From contig NZ_AP023356.1 of NCBI RefSeq assembly GCF_018324205.1, positions 8,376,501 through 8,440,500 of the forward strand: DNA of 64,000 bases, given 5' to 3'. The notes under the pieces were generated by a model. That model worked only from the letters and a program-made list of their open reading frames with translations. It was not told the origin of the DNA and made no database searches. Of the stretch, positions 40,219 to 49,606 are shown in pieces; within the stretch, counting starts at the first letter, position 1, and every line of letters begins with the position of its first letter. A program made the position numbers and the translations under genes. The stretch is from Actinoplanes ianthinogenes (GTDB lineage: Bacteria > Actinomycetota > Actinomycetes > Mycobacteriales > Micromonosporaceae).

Positions 40219-41634
40219 GTGCTCGCGCCACCGCGCCCCACCAAGATCACGACGTTCGGGTCGATCGGCCCGGTCGGTCCGGTCGCCCTGGCCGTGGCGG
40301 CCCTCGCGGGCTGGCGGCTGACCGGGCCCGCGCTCTGGGCCGATGAACTGGCCACCTGGGGCGCGGTGCGACTGTCCTGGTCGCAGTTGTGGCAGTTGTC
40401 CGGGGCGGTCGACGCGGTGGTGACGCCGTACTACGCGGCGATGAAAGTGTGGACGGCCGTGGCTGGGACCGGGACCGTCGCGCTGCGGCTGCCGTCGGCA
40501 CTCGCGATCGTCGGGACCACGATCCTGGTGGCGGTCATCGGGCGCCGGGTGGGCGGGGACCGGGCCGGGCTGCTCGGCGGGCTGCTGTTCGCCGCGGTGC
40601 CGGCGGTGTCCCGCTACGCGCAGGAGGCCCGCCCGTACGCGATCGTCATGTTCTTCGCGGCCCTGGCCCTCTGGTGTCTTCTTCGGATCATCGAGCGGCC
40701 GTCCGTCGGCGGTGCGGTCGGCTATGCGGCGGCGGTCGCGGCGGCCGGGCTCGCGCATCCACTCGGCGGCCTGCTGATGGTGGCCGGGCACGCTCTGACG
40801 GCCCGGCGGCTGCGCTGGTGGTGGGCGGTGCCCGCAGCGGTCGGCTGTGTACCCGCACTGCTCCTCGCAGTGGCGGGAGCCAGGCAGAACGCGCAGGTCT
40901 CCTGGATCACCCTGGCCGACGTCAACAGTTGGCAGGGGCTGCCGCAGAACGTGTTCGCGTCCGCGGCGGTCGGCGGCATCGTCATCGTCCTCGCGGTGCT
41001 CGGCACCCGGCGGGAGCCCGCGTTCCTGGCTCTTGCGGGGGCGGCTTTCGTCCCGCCGGTGCTGCTGTTGCTGACCGGAACTGTCCATCCGATCTGGGTC
41101 GGGCGCTACGTGCTGATCGCGGTGGCGCCGATGGCCGTGCTGGCCGCCGTCGGCGCGTTGCGGGCCGGTCAGGCGCAGGCGATCGCGGCGGTGGCGGTGA
41201 CCCTGCTGGTCTCCTTCCCGGTTCAGCTGGAGTTGCGCGAGCCGGCCGGGCATGCCGAGGACTCGACGCGGATCGCGCAGGTGATCGGGCCCCGTTATCG
41301 GGACGGGGACGTGGCGGTCTTTCCGGACACGCACCCGAGCATCCCGTGGGCGGCGCGCGACATCTATCAGCGGTATCTGCCCGCGCCGCGGCCCCCGGAC
41401 GTGCTCGCGGTCGCGCCGCAGCGCACCGGCGGCCGTCTGCTGGCCCGGGAGTGCCCAGCCGCGGCCTGCCTCGGTGATCCGCCGCGCATCTGGGTGATCC
41501 GGGTCGACGACGCCGGCGACCCGCTCAAGGACATGGCGCCGGGGAAGCGCCAGCGGATCAGCCGGGGTTACCGGCCGGTCGGGACCTGGAAGTACCCGCT
41601 CCTCACCATCACCCTGCTGGAGCGCAGAAGCTGA
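40219..41634 (+). CDS. GT-C family membrane glycosyltransferase (PMT/ArnT-like)
   Basis: A protein of about 471 residues with about nine to ten membrane helices. After the first helix comes the loop LWADELATWGAVRL, carrying the acidic pair expected for GT-C enzymes. The first ~380 residues are membrane, with YAQEARPYAIVMFFAALALW as the typical second-loop motif; the C-terminal ~110 residues are extracytoplasmic. It should transfer a sugar from a polyprenyl-phosphate donor. GTG at 40219 is a reasonable start; upstream frame overlaps the GGDEF-EAL gene. Acceptor unknown. Confidence 0.8.
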   Translation: MLAPPRPTKITTFGSIGPVGPVALAVAALAGWRLTGPALWADELATWGAVRLSWSQLWQLSGAVDAVVTPYYAAMKVWTAVAGTGTVALRLPSALAIVGTTILVAVIGRRVGGDRAGLLGGLLFAAVPAVSRYAQEARPYAIVMFFAALALWCLLRIIERPSVGGAVGYAAAVAAAGLAHPLGGLLMVAGHALTARRLRWWWAVPAAVGCVPALLLAVAGARQNAQVSWITLADVNSWQGLPQNVFASAAVGGIVIVLAVLGTRREPAFLALAGAAFVPPVLLLLTGTVHPIWVGRYVLIAVAPMAVLAAVGALRAGQAQAIAAVAVTLLVSFPVQLELREPAGHAEDSTRIAQVIGPRYRDGDVAVFPDTHPSIPWAARDIYQRYLPAPRPPDVLAVAPQRTGGRLLARECPAAACLGDPPRIWVIRVDDAGDPLKDMAPGKRQRISRGYRPVGTWKYPLLTITLLERRS

Positions 41635-41664
41635 ACCGCGCGCCGGATCGGTGGAACTGGCTGG

Positions 41665-42504
41665 TCAGAGGCGCGTTGCGGTGCGGACCATGGCGGCGAG
41701 GGCGCGGGATCGGCTGTGCGGGGGCCACGCGATGACGGTGGTGACCAGCGGGGCGTCGAGGACCGGGATGGCGGACAGGCCGTCGTGCAACTGGGCGCGA
41801 GCGGACTCCGGGACGACGACGCAGACGCGGCCGAGCGAGACGAGCTGGAGCAGCTGCGTCTGGTCGCGGATCTGGGGGCCGGGGCCGTCCGGATAGGTGC
41901 CGTCCGGGCACGGCCAGCGGGGGAGCGGCAGACCCGGCAGGTCTTCGAGGTCGGCCATCCGCACGTGGTCCCGGACGGTCAGCGGATGCCCGCTCGGCAG
42001 GATCGCCACCTGACCCTCGGTGCCCAGCTCCTCGATGTCGAAACCGGCCGTGGAGTCGAACGGGCGGTGCAGCAGCGCAACGTCGGCCCGGCCGTCACGC
42101 AGGAGCCGCTCCTGCTCGGCGACACCGCAGAGCACCACGTCGACCGGGACCGCGTCCGGCTCGCTCGCATAGGCGTCCAGCAGCTTGGCGAGCAGCTCAC
42201 TGGACGCGCCTGCCTTGGCGACCAGGACCAGCCCCGGCCCCGCCGACGCGGCCCGGCGGGTGCGCCGCTCGGCCGCCTCGACCGCGTCGAGCACCGCCCG
42301 CGCCTCGCGCAGCAGCACCGCGCCGGCCTCGGTGAGTGTCGCCCCACGGCTGGTGCGCTCCAGCAACTCGACGCCGAGCCGCCGCTCCAGCTGGCTGATC
42401 GCCCGGGACAGCGGTGGCTGCGCCATCCCCAGCCGCTGAGCGGCCCGGCCGAAGTGCGCCTCCTCGGCGACCGCGACGAAATACCGCAGCTCCCGCGTCT
42501 CCAT
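41665..42504 (-). CDS. LysR family transcriptional regulator
   Basis: A protein of 279 residues. The HTH is METRELRYFVAVAEEAHFGR to AQRLGMAQPPLSRAISQLER; the effector domain has DVALLHRPFDSTAGFDIEEL and QVAILPSGHPL. The ATG lies 6 nt after TAGCCT, so a leaderless transcript is likely. It is divergent from the SDR gene at 42595, and a perfect T-N11-A box lies in between, so autoregulation and SDR control are probable. Confidence 0.9.
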   Translation of the reverse strand: METRELRYFVAVAEEAHFGRAAQRLGMAQPPLSRAISQLERRLGVELLERTSRGATLTEAGAVLLREARAVLDAVEAAERRTRRAASAGPGLVLVAKAGASSELLAKLLDAYASEPDAVPVDVVLCGVAEQERLLRDGRADVALLHRPFDSTAGFDIEELGTEGQVAILPSGHPLTVRDHVRMADLEDLPGLPLPRWPCPDGTYPDGPGPQIRDQTQLLQLVSLGRVCVVVPESARAQLHDGLSAIPVLDAPLVTTVIAWPPHSRSRALAAMVRTATRL

Positions 42505-42520
42505 GCGGCAAGGCTAGCGC

Positions 42521-42539
42521 CGATACCTTGCGGGTATCG
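42521..42539. promoter_or_regulatory. LysR-type operator
   Basis: CGATACC (42521-42527), TTGCG and GGTATCG (42533-42539) form a perfect 7-bp dyad containing the LysR T-N11-A box (TACC-N5-GGTA). It sits between the divergent LysR and SDR genes. Confidence 0.7.
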
Positions 42540-42594
42540 AGGGCGACCTGATCGGTGTTGGAGCTCCGGTCCGGACGCGGACAGGATCGGTGAC

Positions 42595-43320
42595 ATGAGC
42601 GAACGAACGATTGCGCTGGTCACCGGCGCGAACAAGGGCATCGGCTACGAGATCGCGGCGGGCCTCGGTGCCCTCGGTGCGACCGTGGGCGTCGGCGCCC
42701 GCGACCCGGAACGCCGGGAAACCGCCGTGGCGAAACTGCGGGCGGCCGGGGTGGACGCGTTCGGCGTGCCGCTCGACGTGACCGACGATGCCAGCGTGAG
42801 CGCGGCCGCCGGGCTGATCGAGGAACGGTTCGGCCGCCTGGACGTGCTGGTCAACAACGCGGGGATCACCGGCGGCAGGCCGCAGGAGCCGACCCTGGTC
42901 GCCCCGGAGACCATCCGGGCGGTGGTGGAGACGAACGTCATCGGCGTCATCCGGGTCACCAACGCCCTGCTGCCGCTGCTGCGCCGGTCCGCGTCCCCGC
43001 GGATCGTCAACATGTCCAGCACGGTCGGGTCGCTGACCCGGCAGAGCGTCCCGGGATCGGAGGTCGGGCCGATCTCCGCGGCATACTCGCCGTCGAAGAC
43101 GTTCCTGAACGCGGTGACGATCCAGTACGCGAAGGAACTCGCGGAGACGAACATCCTGATCAACATGGCCTGCCCGGGCTACTGCGCCACCGATCTGAAC
43201 GGCTTCCGTGGGTATCGCACGCCGGAGCAGGGCGCCGCCACGGCGATCCGGCTCGCGACGCTTCCCGACGACGGCCCCACCGGCGCCTTCTTCGACGACG
43301 ACGGCCCCATCCCCTGGTAA
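42595..43320 (+). CDS. Short-chain dehydrogenase/reductase (carbonyl-reductase-like)
   Basis: A protein of 241 residues. Cofactor motif TGANKGIGYEIA (about 9-20), NNAG in LDVLVNNAGITG, and catalytic residues Ser in IVNMSSTVGSL, Tyr in AAYSPSKTFLNAV and Lys in the same motif. The C-terminus (MACPGYCATDLNGFRG, GAFFDDDGPIPW) is that of carbonyl-reductase-like SDRs, usually NADPH-dependent. CAGGAT lies 7 nt before the ATG, implying leaderless translation. Control by the divergent LysR gene is likely. Confidence 0.9.
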   Translation: MSERTIALVTGANKGIGYEIAAGLGALGATVGVGARDPERRETAVAKLRAAGVDAFGVPLDVTDDASVSAAAGLIEERFGRLDVLVNNAGITGGRPQEPTLVAPETIRAVVETNVIGVIRVTNALLPLLRRSASPRIVNMSSTVGSLTRQSVPGSEVGPISAAYSPSKTFLNAVTIQYAKELAETNILINMACPGYCATDLNGFRGYRTPEQGAATAIRLATLPDDGPTGAFFDDDGPIPW

Positions 43321-43447
43321 TCCGCCGTTCGGCGGCGCGTGTCCGGCCGGTCCGGGGCCGGCTGTTCCGTGCTCGGCCGTTCTGCGGACGGCCGGGCGCG
43401 GCCGGTGGACTCGCGCGCCCGCCGGATGGTGTTCGGCAGTTGGCGGG

Positions 43448-44719
43448 TCAGCTGCCGAAGTGGATCGGGTTCACCAAGTCGGCATAGGCCAGCAGGGCAG
43501 CCATCGCGACCATGACCAGGGCGGCGGCCGAGGTCAACGGGATGGTCCTGGCGACGTCGACCGGGCGGTCCAGGCGGCGTCCGAAGAGCCGGCCGACGCC
43601 GCGCTTGAGTCCCTCGAGCAGCGCCGCGGCGATGTGGCCGCCGTCAAGAGGGAGAAGCGGGACCAGGTTGAAGATGCCCATCGCGATGTTGAACGAGGCG
43701 AGCAGCTGCAGCATGATCACCACGCGGTCGGTGACCGGCAGGTCGGCCGCGGCCACGTCGCCGCCCAGCCGGGTCGCACCGACCACACCGATCGGACTCT
43801 CCACCGAGCGAGGCGCGTCGCTGAACGCGGCCCGCCAGATCCCGGCCATCCGCTCCGGTAGTCGGAAGACGCTCGTCGCGACCTCCCGGCTCACGGTGCC
43901 GGCCAGCCCGGCCACCTCGGCGGGGCTCATCCGCTGCCGGGCGAACGTGGGTTGGACCCCCAGGAACCCGACGCTCTGCGCATCCCGCTCGACGCTGGCC
44001 AAGGTCAACGGCACGCTGAGGGTCGCGCCGTCCCGCTCGACCGTCAGCATGATCCGGTGGCCTCCGTCGGTGCGGATCCGATCGGTGAGCTCCGTCCAGG
44101 ACCGGATCGGCGCACCGTCGTAGGAGACGATCCGATCGCCCGGCCGCAGCCCGGCCACGGCCGCCGGAGTGACCTGGACCGTCGGATCGCAGGCGCTGCG
44201 CCCCGCAGCAGCCGGCAGGACGCACGCCTGCACCTGCTGGACGACCGGCTGAGCGGTGGTGATGCCGATGCCGGTCAGAGCGACGGAGAGGAAGACGAAG
44301 CCGAGCACGACGTTCATCCCCGGCCCGCCTCCCATGATGATCACCCGTTGCCACCAGGGCCGCTGGTAGAACAGCCGGCCCTGGTCGCCCGGCCCGACCT
44401 CCTCCCAGGCGGCCTCACGGGCGCCGTCGATCATCGAGCGGAGGGGTCCGGTGGACCACTGGCGCACCTTGCCGGGCGGGGTGCCGGGCGACGGCGGCAG
44501 CATCCCGATCATCCGGATGTAGCCGCCGACCGGAATCCACTTGATGCCGAACTCGGTCTCACCTCGCCGCCGGGACCAGGCGGTCGGTCCGAAGCCGACC
44601 ATCCACTGGGTCACCTTCACCCCGAACCGGCGGGCCGGCACGAAGTGGCCGACCTCGTGCAGCGCGATCGACAGCATCAACCCGAGCAGGAAGATGACGG
44701 CACCGAGACCCCAGATCAT
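43448..44719 (-). CDS. M50 site-2 protease (RseP/Rip1-like)
   Basis: A protein of 423 residues. The zinc motif is in LSIALHEVGHFVPARRFG (HEVGH at about 21-25), the third ligand in NLVPLLPLDGGHIAAALLEG (about 375-390), with a PDZ domain between (AVAGLRPGDRIVSYDGAPIR). Four membrane helices are predicted. It cleaves substrates within the membrane, such as anti-sigma factors. ATG at 44719 follows GAGGGAGGG; the frame upstream is not coding-like. The usual neighbours dxr and ispG are absent, so it may be a second paralog. Confidence 0.9.
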   Translation of the reverse strand: MIWGLGAVIFLLGLMLSIALHEVGHFVPARRFGVKVTQWMVGFGPTAWSRRRGETEFGIKWIPVGGYIRMIGMLPPSPGTPPGKVRQWSTGPLRSMIDGAREAAWEEVGPGDQGRLFYQRPWWQRVIIMGGGPGMNVVLGFVFLSVALTGIGITTAQPVVQQVQACVLPAAAGRSACDPTVQVTPAAVAGLRPGDRIVSYDGAPIRSWTELTDRIRTDGGHRIMLTVERDGATLSVPLTLASVERDAQSVGFLGVQPTFARQRMSPAEVAGLAGTVSREVATSVFRLPERMAGIWRAAFSDAPRSVESPIGVVGATRLGGDVAAADLPVTDRVVIMLQLLASFNIAMGIFNLVPLLPLDGGHIAAALLEGLKRGVGRLFGRRLDRPVDVARTIPLTSAAALVMVAMAALLAYADLVNPIHFGS

Positions 44720-44796
44720 GCGGAACCCTCCCTCTGTCGGCCCGAAGTCTAGGTGCCTCCGTCCGACAAAACGGCCCACCGCATTCGAGTACCGGG

Positions 44797-45726
44797 TCAG
44801 ACGCGGGTGGGCAGTGGCCCGCCGTTGTAGGCGACCGCGTCCGAGAACGCGGCGATCAGATCCAGCTCCGTGCCCTGGTGGTCGGCGTAGTACCGGTGCA
44901 GGTTGAGCACGATCCGCTCGGCGTCCGCCCACCCGGCGAACTCGCCCAGGTCCACCGTGCGGGCCGCTTCCAGCGGGGACAGACCCTGCTCGACCCCATG
45001 CGCGCCGGCGCGCAGAACCAGCCCGTAGTACCGCCTGTGCTCCTCCAGCACCCGCTCGATCTCGGCACCGCTCAGGATCGGACCGTGCCCCGGGACCAGC
45101 ACCTCCGGCCCGAACCCGGCCAGCCAGTCGACCGCGGCCAGCGCCCCCGGCACCGAACCCATGAAGACCAGTGGCGTCAGCCCGGCGAAGACCAGGTCAC
45201 CGGAGAACAGCACCCGATCGTCCGGCACCCAGGCGATCAGGTCGCCGGTGGTGTGCGCCGGACCACCCGGGTGCCGCAGCTCGACCCGCTTGTCACCAAG
45301 GTGCACGGTCAGCGCGTCGGTGATCGTGACATCCGGCAGGCGCCGCTCCACGTCACCCCAGTCCGGCACCGGGCTCCAGAACGGCGGGCAGCCGTCGATG
45401 ATCGGGTCGACCCGCAGGCCCTCGCGCATCTTCTCCTGGCCGATCAGCGTGGTCGTGCTCGGAAGTAGGCTGTTTCCGTACGTGTGGTCGCCGTGCTGAT
45501 GTGTGTTGACCGCCAGCTTCGGCGCCTGGCCGGTGGTATCGGCCAGCGTGTCCAGGAACCGCCGCGCCCGGGTGGCGGTGGCGCACGTGTCGACCACGAG
45601 CTGCCCCGCCGCCGTGGTGATCGCGCCCGCGTTGTTCAGCCACCACGATCCGTCCGGCTGCACCCAGGCGTGAATGCCGGGCCGTACCTCGACCAGTTCC
45701 GCCTGCTTCGCCACGTCTTCGCTCAT
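44797..45726 (-). CDS. MBL-fold metallo-hydrolase
   Basis: A protein of 309 residues. Metal ligands are visible as THQHGDH (about 76-82), His in HPGGPAHTTGD, Asp in LFSGDLVFAG and His in VPGHGPIL, the complete dinuclear zinc set. The C-terminal ~90 residues are helical (LEEHRRYYGLVLRAGAHGVE), as in quinoprotein-related MBL hydrolases. The substrate is unknown. TAGCCT lies 6 nt before the ATG at 45726, indicating a leaderless message. Confidence 0.88.
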   Translation of the reverse strand: MSEDVAKQAELVEVRPGIHAWVQPDGSWWLNNAGAITTAAGQLVVDTCATATRARRFLDTLADTTGQAPKLAVNTHQHGDHTYGNSLLPSTTTLIGQEKMREGLRVDPIIDGCPPFWSPVPDWGDVERRLPDVTITDALTVHLGDKRVELRHPGGPAHTTGDLIAWVPDDRVLFSGDLVFAGLTPLVFMGSVPGALAAVDWLAGFGPEVLVPGHGPILSGAEIERVLEEHRRYYGLVLRAGAHGVEQGLSPLEAARTVDLGEFAGWADAERIVLNLHRYYADHQGTELDLIAAFSDAVAYNGGPLPTRV

Positions 45727-45850
45727 GGCGCGAGGCTATCGCCCGATCATCGACCGCGAGCGCGGAGCCACGACGGACAGTTGCCGCTCCGACGCCGTGC
45801 GGTGTCACTGTTGAGTTGTCAATGAACAAAGGGGTCCGGTCAGCCCGCCG

Positions 45851-46975
45851 TCAGAACAGCAGCGTCCTCAGTGCGGCGGGATGCCTGGCGGCATAGCTCA
45901 GCAGGCCGATCGTGCTGCTCACGATCCGTTCCTTCACCCACGCCGCCGGGCGGCCGGTCAGCACCAGATCCCGCGGCCGATCGTCGGTGTGCAGCACCTG
46001 CACGAGCCCGTCGGACCGGCCGAGGCTCATGCAGACCAGCACATACTTCAGGCGGAACGGTGGGGCTGCGGCACCGCGGGCCTCTTGCAGGATGGTGCCG
46101 GCGGCGTGTGCCCCGGTCGGCATGGCGGTCGCACAGGCCATCCGCCATCCGGCCCCGGCGTCCCCGGCCACCACGATCTCTGGATGGGAGACCGACCGCA
46201 GCGCCGCGTCGACCCGGACTCGGCCGTGCTCATCGAGCGCCAGCCCGGCCTCGGCGGCCAGTCCGGTGGTCGGCGTCATGGCCGCTGACCAGAGCACGGC
46301 ATCGGCGTCGACCTCGTCCGGATCCTCCACGGGTGCGTCCTCCTGGACCCTGACGCCCAGACGATCGAGCGTCGACCGCAGATGCCTGCGGGCCGGCTCG
46401 GAAAGGGTGGCGGCCAAGCTGCCGGCGGTGAGCAGCCGGATCTCACAGTCCGGGTGCGCCTCGCCGAGCTCGGTGGCCATCTCGATGCCGGTCAGCCCGC
46501 CACCGACGACCGCAAGCCGTCCGTTCCGCTTGCCGCTGCGCCCGGCCATGCGGGTGGCGAGGTCGGCGGCGGTCTCCGCGCTGTACACCCGTGTCGTGCC
46601 GGTGCCGGCCGTGGCGGGGACGAGCGCGGGAACCTTGGTCCGGCTGCCCAGGGCGTAGACGAGGCGGTCATATCCGAGGTCGAGGTGCTGCCCGTCGTTC
46701 GTCTCGACCTCGACCCGGCCGCCGGCCGTATCGAGCCGGGCCGCTCGGCCCGTGACATGCCGGATCCCGGTACCGGCCAGAATCTTCTCGTACGGGTGGA
46801 CCGCTCCGGCCTGCCCGGCGGCGACCTGGTGCAGCCGGACACGTTCGACGAACCGCTCACGCGGCTCGACCAGGGTCACCCGGTGCTGCGGTGCGAGGCG
46901 GAGGGCGGCAGCGAGACCGGCGTAGCCGCCGCCCAGGACCACGATTTCGGTACGCGCATGTGCTGTCATGCCCAT
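45851..46975 (-). CDS. FAD-dependent pyridine nucleotide-disulfide oxidoreductase (NDH-2/AIF-like)
   Basis: A protein of 374 residues. FAD-binding motif VVLGGGYAGLAAAL (about 12-25), second dinucleotide motif LAVVGGGLTGIEMATELGE (about 150), and the C-terminal FAD contact EIVVAGDAGAGW. There is no CxxxxC redox disulfide, which points to a type II NADH dehydrogenase or ferredoxin-reductase-like enzyme. A clear C-terminal membrane helix is missing. A perfect dyad lies 30 bp upstream and may be its operator. Confidence 0.85.
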   Translation of the reverse strand: MGMTAHARTEIVVLGGGYAGLAAALRLAPQHRVTLVEPRERFVERVRLHQVAAGQAGAVHPYEKILAGTGIRHVTGRAARLDTAGGRVEVETNDGQHLDLGYDRLVYALGSRTKVPALVPATAGTGTTRVYSAETAADLATRMAGRSGKRNGRLAVVGGGLTGIEMATELGEAHPDCEIRLLTAGSLAATLSEPARRHLRSTLDRLGVRVQEDAPVEDPDEVDADAVLWSAAMTPTTGLAAEAGLALDEHGRVRVDAALRSVSHPEIVVAGDAGAGWRMACATAMPTGAHAAGTILQEARGAAAPPFRLKYVLVCMSLGRSDGLVQVLHTDDRPRDLVLTGRPAAWVKERIVSSTIGLLSYAARHPAALRTLLF

Positions 46976-47004
46976 CAGACACCGCCCCTGTCCGGCGTGT
47001 GACG

Positions 47005-47018
47005 GTGACCTGGGTCAC
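47005..47018. promoter_or_regulatory. Palindrome upstream of the NDH-like gene
   Basis: GTGACC-TG-GGTCAC is a perfect 6-bp dyad with a 2-bp centre, 30-43 bp before the start at 46975. It looks like a TetR, GntR or MarR operator. No regulator gene is adjacent. Confidence 0.45.
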
Positions 47019-47201
47019 TCCGGCCGGCGGTCTTCGCCCCGGATCTGCGGGCACTGAGCGCGCTCGGCGTCGATCCGGCCGCTTTCACCGCGGCCGACCG
47101 AGGAACTCGGGTGGTGGCGGGCAGCATCGGCAACCTCGACGCCGCGTCGCCGGACGGGCCCCGGTACACCGCGAAGCCGTCGCCGACGATGAAGGTTGTC
47201 C

Positions 47202-47735
47202 CTACCACGGGACGCCGCTGTAGTCCTCGCGGGTCATCGCATACAGGTACATGTCGCGCCAGCGGCCCTCACGGAACTGCACCGCCCGGAGCAGGCCCTC
47301 CCGCACGAAACCGATGCGGCTCAGGGCCCGCTGCTCCGGGTCGTTCTCCACATCGGTGTGCGCCTCGACCCTGTGGACCGGCGACGTGTCGAACAGGTAG
47401 CGCGTCAGCTGTGCCTGACCCTCGGTCCCGATTCCTCTGCGGCGGTGTTCCGGCAGGATCTGCACGCCGATGTTCCAGCAGCTCGGGGTGGGGGTGCCGT
47501 AGTGGACCCGGCGCCAGGAGACGGTGCCGGTCGCGGTGCCCTCGGCCCACACGATCAGGCAGCCGCCGTCGGCGCTGATCAGTCCGTCCTCGGTCAGGCG
47601 CCGCCTGGTCCCGGCCAAATTGCGGAAGCCGGACCAGTTGAAGATACCGCCGGCGTCCGGCTCGACCGACTGTCTCTCGAAGATCCAGAGTTCGCCCTCG
47701 CTCGCGGGTTTCAGCGTGACGTTCTGTTGATCCAT
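47202..47735 (-). CDS. GNAT family N-acetyltransferase (RimJ/RimL-like)
   Basis: A protein of 177 residues. Acetyl-CoA motif A is visible in VQILPEHRRRGIGTEGQAQL (R-x-x-G-x-G/A type); the GNAT core continues with HRVEAHTDVENDPEQRALSR, IGFVREGLLRAVQF and RWRDMYLYAMTREDY, as in RimJ/RimL-type enzymes that modify N-terminal amines or small molecules. ATG at 47735 is used because TAGGTT lies 7 nt upstream; TTG at 47744 is possible. Confidence 0.87.
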   Translation of the reverse strand: MDQQNVTLKPASEGELWIFERQSVEPDAGGIFNWSGFRNLAGTRRRLTEDGLISADGGCLIVWAEGTATGTVSWRRVHYGTPTPSCWNIGVQILPEHRRRGIGTEGQAQLTRYLFDTSPVHRVEAHTDVENDPEQRALSRIGFVREGLLRAVQFREGRWRDMYLYAMTREDYSGVPW

Positions 47736-47744
47736 GTGGGTCAA

Positions 47745-48349
47745 CCTACCGAGAAAGGGATGCGGTGGCCGTGGTGGTCAACGCCGTGCCGGCTCGCCAG
47801 AAATTCGCGGGTTGCGCCGCCCAGCCGTCGATGACGTACCTGACCGGCCGTCGCGCCGTGCCCGAGGAAGGGCGGCGTGCTGCGCGACTCGACAGTGCTT
47901 TGAATACATTTTTCTCAGCGCCAGGGCGGCGGCGGAAATCATGGGGAATATCTGGTACCCGCTCTATTTGCCATGACCGCGACAACCGCGGGAATGGCCA
48001 GCGCCCTGGCAATCTCCAGAGACGTCGCCCAGGGCGTGACGGACCGATTCCGCTCGATGCCGCCGGCCCGCTCCGCGATGACGTTCGGGTGGACCGCGGC
48101 GCCTGCTGATCGCGGGGCAGGTCCGGATCGGGATGCCCGAACGGCAGGCTCCGCACACCCCGCCCGCTGGGAACGGTGTGCCCGATCCGCACGCCGGTGA
48201 CCGCCGCCCGGCAGTCGGCAACCGAACCGTGTCGAGCCCGCGGCTCGCTGGCAACCTGGCGCCATCAACACCCGCTCCCTGAAAAAACGCCGGTGAAAAC
48301 CGCGCTGAACAGCAAATCATTTTGGTTGTCCAGGTGCCCTTCCGCCTGG
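47745..48349. other. Gap without a recognisable gene
   Basis: About 600 bp upstream of the aminotransferase. Open frames on both strands look like noise: no ribosome sites, no recognised motifs. One minus-strand frame ends at 47746 with a protein-like tail (YVIDGWAAQPANFWRAGTAL) but has no good start. A local drop in G+C occurs at about 47895-47975 (TTTGAATACATTTTTC). The 3' end holds the aminotransferase promoter, with TTGTCC and CAGGAT (48350-48355). Confidence 0.4.
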
Positions 48350-48362
48350 CAGGATCCTGGTT

Positions 48363-49544
48363 ATGGGTCGCATTTCTGAACGCATTTCCAGCATTGCCGA
48401 ATCAGCCACCATGGCCGTCGACGCGAAGGCGAAGGCGCTGCGTGCCGCCGGTCGCCCGGTGATCGGATTCGGGGCCGGCGAGCCCGATTTCCCCACCCCG
48501 GACTACATCGTGGAGGCCGCCGTGCGGGCCTGCCGCGAGCCGTGGACCCACAAGTACACCCCGGCCGGCGGCCTCCCCAAGCTCCGCGAGGCGATCGCCG
48601 GCCTGCACGGTGTCGCGCCGTCCCAGGTGGCCGTCACCAACGGCGCCAAGCAGGGCGTCTACCAGGCCTTCGCCACCCTCCTCGACCCGGGCGACGAGGT
48701 GCTGATCCCGGCCCCGTTCTGGACCACCTACCCGGAGGGCGTGCTGCTGGCCGGTGGCGTGCCGGTCCCGGTCGCCACCGACGAGTCCACCGGCTTCCTG
48801 GTCACCGCCGCGCAGCTGGAGGCGGCCCGCACGCCCCGCACCAAGGTGCTGCTGATGTGCTCGCCGTCCAACCCGACCGGCGCCGTCTACCCGCGAGCGG
48901 CCCTCGAGGAGATCGGCAAGTGGGCCGTCGCCAACGATCTGATGGTCGTCACCGACGAGATCTACCAGCACCTGGTCTACGGCGACGCCGAGTTCCACTC
49001 GCTGCCGGCCGTCGTTCCGGAGCTGGCCGACCGCACCCTGATCCTCAACGGCGTCTCGAAGACCTTCGCCATGACCGGCTGGCGGGTCGGCTGGATGGCC
49101 GGCCCCGCCGACCTGATCAACGCGGCCCTCAACCTTCAGTCCCACCTCACGTCGAACGTGTGCAACGTGGCCCAGGCCGCCGCCCTCGCCGCGGTCACCG
49201 GCGACCTGTCCGCGGTCGCCGAGATGCGCGTCGCCTTCGACCGCCGCCGCCGGACCATCGTCCGCATGCTCAACGAGATCCCGGGCGTGGTCTGCCCCGA
49301 GCCGGAGGGCGCCTTCTACGTCTTCCCGTCGGTGCAGGATCTGCTGGACCGCCCGATCCGTGGGCGCCGCCCGGCCAGTTCCGCCGAGCTGGCCGAGATC
49401 ATCCTCGACGAGGCCGAGGTGGCCGTCGTCCCCGGGGAGGCCTTCGGCACCCCGGGATATCTGCGCTTTTCGTACGCCCTCAGCGACGCCGACCTGGTCG
49501 AGGGCATCACCCGCATCACCACCCTGGTCAACGAATCCGCCTGA
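48363..49544 (+). CDS. Class I pyridoxal-phosphate aminotransferase (aspartate aminotransferase type)
   Basis: A protein of 393 residues. PLP-binding Lys is in NGVSKTFAMTGWRVGW (about 237); other signatures are GFGAGEPDFPTP, KYTPAGGLPKLREAI, MCSPSNPTGAVYPRA, VVTDEIYQHLVYG and the C-terminal substrate Arg in YLRFSYALSD. It interconverts aspartate/glutamate and their keto acids. CAGGAT lies 7 nt before the ATG, so a leaderless transcript is likely. A strong hairpin lies 29 nt past the stop. Confidence 0.92.
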   Translation: MGRISERISSIAESATMAVDAKAKALRAAGRPVIGFGAGEPDFPTPDYIVEAAVRACREPWTHKYTPAGGLPKLREAIAGLHGVAPSQVAVTNGAKQGVYQAFATLLDPGDEVLIPAPFWTTYPEGVLLAGGVPVPVATDESTGFLVTAAQLEAARTPRTKVLLMCSPSNPTGAVYPRAALEEIGKWAVANDLMVVTDEIYQHLVYGDAEFHSLPAVVPELADRTLILNGVSKTFAMTGWRVGWMAGPADLINAALNLQSHLTSNVCNVAQAAALAAVTGDLSAVAEMRVAFDRRRRTIVRMLNEIPGVVCPEPEGAFYVFPSVQDLLDRPIRGRRPASSAELAEIILDEAEVAVVPGEAFGTPGYLRFSYALSDADLVEGITRITTLVNESA

Positions 49545-49565
49545 CCGGGCGCGCTCCGGGCGTAC

Positions 49566-49602
49566 GAAAAAATCGGCCCACGCACCGTGAGTGCGTGGGC
49601 CG
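49566..49602. terminator. Strong hairpin shared by convergent aminotransferase and ctaD genes
   Basis: CGGCCCACGCAC (49574-49585), loop CGTGA and GTGCGTGGGCCG (49591-49602) form a perfect 12-bp stem. On the minus strand it is followed by ATTTTTT, so it is best as the ctaD terminator, and then by CGTACGCCC. Confidence 0.85.
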
Positions 49603-49606
49603 ACCG

